39,440 nt of DNA, taken from the NCBI RefSeq assembly GCF_003260275.1, contig NZ_QJHB01000015.1, forward strand, positions 1 to 39,440. Reading direction: 5' to 3'. Positions 34,695 to 39,440 of the stretch are shown here, one piece after another. Position numbers and translations under genes: made by a program. Source of the stretch: Homoserinimonas sp. OAct 916. GTDB lineage: Bacteria > Actinomycetota > Actinomycetes > Actinomycetales > Microbacteriaceae. Each line of letters starts with the position of its first letter. The first letter of the stretch is position 1. The notes under the pieces were generated by a model. The model was given only the letters and a program-made list of their open reading frames with translations, was not told where the DNA came from and ran no database searches.

Positions 34695-34729
34695 GTCGGG
34701 CTGACAAGATTTGAACTTGCGACCCCTTG
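34695..34729 (-). repeat. Attachment-site core: tRNA-Pro 3' half, copy 4
   Basis: Identical over 35 bp to copies 1 and 3. To the right the anticodon-loop sequence is altered (CCGGGGGG on the minus strand) and no D-arm or acceptor 5' strand follows, so this is not the complete tRNA either. It ends module C and begins whatever element lies to the right. Confidence 0.8.
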
Positions 34730-34850
34730 ACCCCCCGGTGGGCGAAATCGGCGAAATTCTTGATTTTCAGGGGCGCAGTGCGGCGCAAAGAGCCTCGATT
34801 CACGTCATGCATTGCATGGTTTGCACGTTTCTGGTCCCCCTTTGGTCCCC
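34730..34850. repeat. Shared right-flank arm block, right of copy 4
   Basis: Third copy of the arm block, with cattgcatggtttgca and ggtccccctttggtcccc (34833-34850). It shows that another element of the B/C family starts here and runs to the right. Confidence 0.65.
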
Positions 34851-34889
34851 TTGGTTTGCCCGAACCCTCTGAGGTCGGTAGGTCCGGGT

Positions 34890-35600
34890 ATGCTCATCGA
34901 CGTGAGCCACCACCTCCCTATAGACGTCGATTTCGACATGCGTACTGATACCCCTGAAGGACGCGACCCCGATTCGCACAGCCCAACTTTGCGGCAGTAT
35001 CACAAAGCCCTGTGGAGCAAACCACTGCCAAACGGGGAGTACTTCGAGTTGCGCACAGATGTTCCACGCGTCTATCTGTTTCACGAATCACGCCTCGGGA
35101 AGTTCTTCCTGTCGAGCGATACCGTCGCAACTTCACATCGGAAGCGGCTGAACTGCTTCTACACGCAGTTGCCAGCCGAAGCGAACGAGCGTTTCCACCG
35201 GATTGGCTACACAATCGGCGGCATGCTCATCTTTCCCGGCAACCGGATTGACGGCAAGCAGACCATCAATCAACGTCGCGGGACTCATCGTTCGATCCAG
35301 GACAGGCTTGACCTCACTTTGGAGTGCATCCGACTTCACTACCGCGGAGAACAGAGTCCGCTCAGCACGACCCTCGATCTGCACGGTGACTTCTTCAATC
35401 TCTTCGAAACGTTTAGGCAGTACATCGAGTTTTTCCTTCTCCAGGATCTCGTTACAGATCGGTTCGACGTTGACTTTCTTTTACCGTTTGATGGGTTCGA
35501 TACCTCGCCGCTGCCCACCGATTTCGAATCGTATGCCGGATACTGTGACCGGACCATCGCATTCGTCGAAGCACGGAATCGGCGCATCGCAAACCTATAG
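34890..35600 (+). CDS. DUF6994-like hypothetical protein
   Basis: 236 residues from ATG 34890; the open frame begins earlier but that part lies in the arm repeat. The family look is clear in VDFDMRTDTPEGRDPDSHSP (~10-30), LRQYHKALWSKPLPNGEYFE, YTIGGMLIFPGNRIDGKQTI and LDLTLECIRLHYRGEQSPL, LARGELY absent. I associate this with DUF6994, an uncharacterised family that seems cytoplasmic with no membrane span. It is the first gene right of att copy 4 and thus probably cargo of a further element. No catalytic motif can be named. Confidence 0.75.
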   Translation: MLIDVSHHLPIDVDFDMRTDTPEGRDPDSHSPTLRQYHKALWSKPLPNGEYFELRTDVPRVYLFHESRLGKFFLSSDTVATSHRKRLNCFYTQLPAEANERFHRIGYTIGGMLIFPGNRIDGKQTINQRRGTHRSIQDRLDLTLECIRLHYRGEQSPLSTTLDLHGDFFNLFETFRQYIEFFLLQDLVTDRFDVDFLLPFDGFDTSPLPTDFESYAGYCDRTIAFVEARNRRIANL

Positions 35601-35836
35601 GGGCTGGGCCGACAAGGAATACCACCCGCACCCAGCACCATACGTTTATCCCTACCTGCTTTACCCCAAGTTCCTCTTACACCGCGCTGCAGCATCGTCA
35701 ACGCTTTCTCTGCGACCACGGTCAGGACCGCGTAGCCGATGATCGTGAAATCATCGCCGAGCCATCCCGGCAGTTCGAAGAGCTGCGGCTCGGGCCAGAT
35801 CGGGTTTCCAGCCGAGTCGACCATGAACGGTGCGCT

Positions 35837-36685
35837 ATGAATGCGCCCGTGGCGCGTAGCCTTCGTTCCAGACCATGGTTTTGGCTTTCCATTTCGGCTG
35901 CACTCGTCTCGGCCGTGGTGTGCTGCGTGGGACTGCTCGACCCTGCGCGGGTCTTTGACATGGAGACGGCAACGCTATTCGAGGCGAGCATCGCCCAGGA
36001 TCTGGTTAACCTCTTCTTGGTCGCCCCGCTGACGGTCATTCTTGCCTTCCTGTCCGTGCGCGGATCCCTGCGGTCATGGTTTGCCTCGTGGGCGTCCTCG
36101 GTTTCACCGCATACAACTAGGCGATCTACGCTTTCTCCATCCACTTCGGGATGCTGTTCCTGGTGTGGGTCACTGTGCTCGGGCTGTCCTCATACGCCGC
36201 CACAGGCAGCCTGGCGGGGTTGCGCACAGTCGCCGTCCCAGTTCGGCCGCGTTTCAATGCGGCTGCCCGGATGGTTCCTCATGGCAACCGCAGCACTGTT
36301 CGCTTTGTTCTGGTTGCGCGAGATAGTCTCCGACCTCCTGGTAAGCCGACCGTCCACCTCCGCGATCACCTGGAACGTGCCGACCAATCCGGTGCACGTC
36401 CTGAATCTCGCGATCTTCCTCCCTGGCGTCTTCGTCGCGGGGTTGCTTCTCCTGCGCCGCGACCCGCTCGGCCATGCGACTGCGCCCGGCGCACTGATAT
36501 TCCTCGGCCTCACCACCTTGCCGATCATGGTTTCACTCTTCGTGGCGCAGGCCAACGGGCATGCACCAAGCTGGCCGTTGGCTATTCCTATGGGCATCAT
36601 GGCCCTCGCAACGCTGGCCCTATTGTGGCGAATGCTACGTCAGATAGGTAAGCCGCCGGACGTTCTACCGGGCGAGGCGTCCTGA
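35837..36685 (+). pseudogene. Multi-span membrane protein gene with frameshifts and a stop
   Basis: The single long frame hides damage. Residues 1-75 are natural (WFWLSISAALVSAVVCCVG, DLVNLFLVAPLTVILAFLSV). From about 36080 the sensible reading moves to another frame: VCLVGVLGFTAYN, an in-frame TAG, then AIYAFSIHFGMLFLVWVTVL and GLSSYAATGSLAGL. Near 36255 it returns to the first frame (MRLPGWFLMATAALFALFWL ... GALIFLGLTTLPIMVSLFVA). So two frameshifts and one stop interrupt a protein with about six spans. The region in between is low in natural residues if read in one frame (many S/C/W). Family not recognised. Confidence 0.7.
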
Positions 36686-36789
36686 AGCCGGGCGAAAGAG
36701 TGATGCGACCGCGATGTGCTGGATCGTGTCGGTCATGAGTGGCGACGCGACGAACCTCACAGCTTGTGAAGTGCGATGCTGCAGTCAGA

Positions 36790-37218
36790 GTGCACTTCTC
36801 CAAGCGACGGGCGCTGACTCGTTGCCACGGCGTCCTCGCACCGCAGGGCGACCCCGAGAAGACCCTGACGCTCGGGCCTGAAGCACCCGGACAGGGAATC
36901 AGGGAATGGCTGGATACGACCAGTGCCTCCCCACTGTTCGCGGCAGTCGCGATCGGCGCCGACATTCCGATTCTGCTCAGCGGCAACGTCGCAGCCCAGA
37001 TCGAACATGCGTTGAAGGCGACCGTGACAACGGATCGGTCCTGTCTCGACCACGACAAACGCGCGCGTCAAACTGCTGAGGTTGCCCGGCTGCGCCGACG
37101 GACACGTCGTTACCCACGCCAACCGATGATGCGCGGGACCGTGACCATGGGAGGCGGGTATACCGTCAAGTTATGGTCGAGTCCTCGCCAATCAACCGGA
37201 TCACCGCAGACGATTTGA
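36790..37218 (+). CDS. Possible small hypothetical gene
   Basis: An open plus frame, taken from GTG 36790, gives a fairly protein-like stretch (VLAPQGDPEKTLTLGPEAPG, LFAAVAIGADIPILLSGNVA). Its last part overlaps the start of the acyltransferase and looks random. No family, no ribosome site. It may be a decayed gene or chance in the ~490-base gap 36686-37172, where nothing else is seen. Confidence 0.25.
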   Translation: MHFSKRRALTRCHGVLAPQGDPEKTLTLGPEAPGQGIREWLDTTSASPLFAAVAIGADIPILLSGNVAAQIEHALKATVTTDRSCLDHDKRARQTAEVARLRRRTRRYPRQPMMRGTVTMGGGYTVKLWSSPRQSTGSPQTI

Positions 37219-38498
37219 TGTCGTTGGTGTCCGAGCGTGGGTCCACGCCGATGCAGGTGGGGGCGGTACTACTTCTCGATGCACGGGCCGGACTCGACCC
37301 GGCGTCCGTCATCGAGCTACTTGCTCGGCGCGTAGTAAGCGTGCCGCGGCTTCGGCAACGCTTGCAGAAGACCCCGTTTGGATGCGGCCGACCTGTGTGG
37401 GTGGACGACCCCGCCTTCGAGATCGCCAACCATGTGACCTCGCTCCCCTGTCCTGAACCCCGAGGCGAGTTGGAGGTGCTGGGCCTGGCCGCCAAATTAA
37501 TTGGTTCCGAACTGTCACGAAGCCGGCCACTCTGGGCGGCGACGTTGGTGACCGATACGGCAACGGGTGAGGCAGCCCTGATCCTCGTATTCCACCATGT
37601 ACTCGCTGATGGAATCGGCGGATTGGCCGTGTTGGCCAACCTCGTCGATGGCGCACCGGAGACTGTCAACACCGGGTTTCCCCTGCCGGACCCGTCAAGA
37701 GGGCAACTCGCCGTGGATGCCGCACGGGGTCGCATACGTTCTCTGCGGCGGATTCCGACTGCCATACGCCGGATCGGCAGTGCCGTGGCCGAGTTGCGAC
37801 CGGCCGCCCGTGTTAGCGCCGCACCCACATCGCTCAACCGCTCGACCGGCGCGAGGCGAAGTTTCGCCCGAATCCGGGTTGACGTGAATCGGATACACGA
37901 TGTTGCACACGCACACCGTGCCACTGTGAATGACGTCGTGCTCACGGCCGTCGCCGGCGCTTTGCACCGGCTGCTCGCGAGTCGCGGCGAGCAGGCCGAC
38001 GTGATCGTGATCTCCGTGCCGTTCTCCGCCCGACGTCAGGCCAGCGCGGGAGACCTCGGCAACCAGAGTGGCGTGATCCCGTTGGCCATCCGCGGCACCG
38101 GCGACCCGGCCACACGTCTCGAAGCGGTAGCCGCGCTCACCCGCGCGGCCAAGCTGAAGCCGCCCGGCGCATCCACTTTACTTCTCGGCCCGTTGTTCCG
38201 GCTGCTTGCGCGGATGGGCCTGTACGAGTGGTTCATCGCGAGGCAAAAGATGATTCACACCTTCGCGAGCACACTGCGCGGGCCGGAGACTCAGCTCTCG
38301 CTGTTGAGTTGCCCGATCACAGAAATCATTCCGCTGAGTGTGCCAACAGGGAACATCACGGTGTCATTCGTGGTACTTTCCTACGCGGGCAACCTCGTCG
38401 TGACGATCGCGGCGGAACCTGACACCTGCCCCGACCTACCGACACTCAGGGGATTTCTAGCCGAGGAGTTCGAATCGCTTGAGGCACTCGCCGGGTAG
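37173..38498 (+). CDS. Wax ester synthase/diacylglycerol acyltransferase (WS/DGAT)
   Basis: 441 residues. The N-terminus ITADDLMSLVSERGSTPMQV is standard, and the catalytic HHxxxDG box is H141-H-V-L-A-D146-G147. Later blocks are TVNDVVLTAVAGALHRLLA and, in the WS_DGAT_C part, FSARRQASAGDLGNQSGVIP, FASTLRGPETQLSLLSCPI and SFVVLSYAGNLVVTI. These enzymes join acyl-CoA to alcohols or diacylglycerol to make storage lipid. TATACC lies 8 bases before the ATG, so a leaderless message is possible. It is somewhat shorter than typical. The stretch 38135-38224 recurs as a relic at 2811-2900. Confidence 0.93.
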   Translation: MVESSPINRITADDLMSLVSERGSTPMQVGAVLLLDARAGLDPASVIELLARRVVSVPRLRQRLQKTPFGCGRPVWVDDPAFEIANHVTSLPCPEPRGELEVLGLAAKLIGSELSRSRPLWAATLVTDTATGEAALILVFHHVLADGIGGLAVLANLVDGAPETVNTGFPLPDPSRGQLAVDAARGRIRSLRRIPTAIRRIGSAVAELRPAARVSAAPTSLNRSTGARRSFARIRVDVNRIHDVAHAHRATVNDVVLTAVAGALHRLLASRGEQADVIVISVPFSARRQASAGDLGNQSGVIPLAIRGTGDPATRLEAVAALTRAAKLKPPGASTLLLGPLFRLLARMGLYEWFIARQKMIHTFASTLRGPETQLSLLSCPITEIIPLSVPTGNITVSFVVLSYAGNLVVTIAAEPDTCPDLPTLRGFLAEEFESLEALAG

Positions 38499-38783
38499 AT
38501 TTTGGGTGGGTGGATCTCCCGGTCTGGGAACAACACACAAAAGGTCAATGAAAACTGATACCTCATGTGGTGTGGAAATCTGGGAGTTATTCGGTGGAAT
38601 GGAAGTTGACGACTATCAAAAGTGACCAATGAGTGCGGGCCTAAATCAATTGTCCGAACTACCCACAAAGAATAGTTCGTGAAATTCAGGCGGACTTGGC
38701 GGCCAACGTCTTACACTGCAAACGGATGGCCGTCGACTACTCCGTCGAATGTGTCGCGCATCTCCGGCGCTCAGATGCTGACC
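38499..38783. other. Convergent intergenic region
   Basis: Between the acyltransferase stop and the protease relic. It is AT-richer than its neighbours. No gene, and no strong terminator was found by eye. Confidence 0.35.
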
Positions 38784-39336
38784 TCAGGATAGCGATGGCG
38801 GCGTCCGCTCCGAGCGCTGGTTTGATGCAGTCCCCTGTGGCAGCCCGGGGCCCGAGCGCAGTGACGGGCCGCGCACCAAAGTGATGACCACGGCCACTGC
38901 AGCCAAAACGCAGCTGAAGATCCAGTAAAGGTACTGGTTGACGGTGGCGAGGATAAGAACCGGGAAGATCGCCATGTAAGCGTTCCCCACCCCATGCGTC
39001 CACATCGCAATGAACATCGATCTGCCGCTTCCCACATAGACCCAGGTCAGGATCACCGACTCTGCGAGGATCATAATCAGAAAGGCACCGAAAGGCATGA
39101 AGCTCTGACTGGAACCCGTGATGAACCACAGCGGCGCATGCCACAGCGCCCACACCACACCCAGGATCAGACTCGAGGCCAAGTCGTTGTGCCGCTGCAG
39201 CAAACGGTCAAGAGCGAACCCGCGCCAACCGATCTCCTCCTGGCCACCACCCAGGTACACCATCAATGCCAAAGCCGAAGGTGACGAGAAAGAAGCCCCA
39301 GGCGGCAAAGGCTGAGCGCGCAGAACTTGAATTCAT
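38784..39336 (-). pseudogene. CPBP-family intramembrane protease, internally deleted
   Basis: The long frame (39308-38784, 174 codons) holds the CPBP motifs: E24-E25-I-G-W-R29, the helix WALWHAPLWFITG and the His in THGVGNAYM, followed by spans. It lacks the N-terminal spans and has only a TTG start. A better start, ATG 39336 with AGGTGA upstream, begins MNSSSARSAFAAWGFFLVTF, a natural first membrane helix, but in another frame that stops after 42 codons. An internal deletion of perhaps 80 codons with a frame change explains both. Such proteases process prenylated proteins or bacteriocins. Probably inactive. Confidence 0.7.
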
Positions 39337-39440
39337 CAGTCACCTCATAGTCGTTCAGCGGTGGGGGTCCTGCCGAATCGCGCTTCGGGCAACCTTGACA
39401 CTAAGCCTACTTGTTCTCCACAATTGAGGGCTTAGTTGCA
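39337..39440. other. Upstream region of the CPBP relic
   Basis: About 100 bases to the window edge. It should hold the promoter of the relic; no site is clear enough to name. Confidence 0.3.

Noticed and set aside
35339-35824. Minus-strand frame beginning MVDSAGNPIWPEPQLFELPG
   Set aside because: The first 55 residues look protein-like, but the rest runs antisense through the DUF6994-like gene and no family was recognised; at most a small relic in the 35601-35836 gap.
1-39440. CRISPR array
   Set aside because: No series of equal repeats with unique spacers was seen; the only tandem array is the spacer-less 15-bp minisatellite at 24289.

Overview
The window is high-GC and looks actinobacterial (Actinomycetota). 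The signs are tight 4-base gene overlaps, many GTG/TTG starts, a wax-ester-synthase/DGAT acyltransferase gene, a PucR-type regulator and actinobacterial tRNA-Pro sequence. I cannot name a genus. It is mostly accessory DNA: a series of modules separated by four copies of the 3' half of a tRNA-Pro(GGG) gene (2958, 16046, 19258, 34695; all reading as the minus strand). No intact tRNA-Pro is present, so the living copy should lie to the right of the window.

Region by region. Left of the first att copy (1-2957): a partial serine hydrolase, a DUF6544-type membrane protein and a 108-bp relic of an acyltransferase gene. Module A (2958-16080): a self-mobile defence island. It holds a frameshifted ATPase+TOPRIM (OLD-like) gene; a type I restriction-modification operon in the order hsdR-hsdS-GIY-YIG-abi-hsdM, with a strong hairpin (possible small RNA) just before abi; a translationally coupled AbiEi-family antitoxin with a PD-(D/E)xK-like partner behind a palindromic operator; and a tyrosine integrase plus an excisionase-like HTH protein beside the right att copy. 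Module B (16046-19292): small and decayed, with two transposase remnants and one unknown single-span membrane protein. Module C (19258-34729): a catabolic and transport module. One long minus-strand run encodes a DUF917 protein, a HyuA-like protein, a complete Opp/Dpp-type ABC importer, a second HyuA, HyuB and an NTF2-fold protein. A divergent PucR regulator reads the other way across a 17-bp palindrome. Right of the fourth copy: a DUF6994-like gene, a broken multi-span membrane protein, a WS/DGAT acyltransferase and a deleted CPBP protease.

How the pieces fit. Module A carries its own arm-type repeats inside both of its ends, matching a working integrase. Modules B and C share a different set of arms (repeated ggtcccc words) and have no integrase, so they look like cargo elements mobilised in trans or stripped of their recombinase. 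Successive insertion into the tRNA 3' end would put the newest element nearest the tRNA, on the right. In module C the gene order suggests uptake of an oligopeptide-like or cyclic-amide substrate, ATP-dependent opening by the hydantoinase/oxoprolinase proteins, and PucR control. The substrate cannot be read from sequence.
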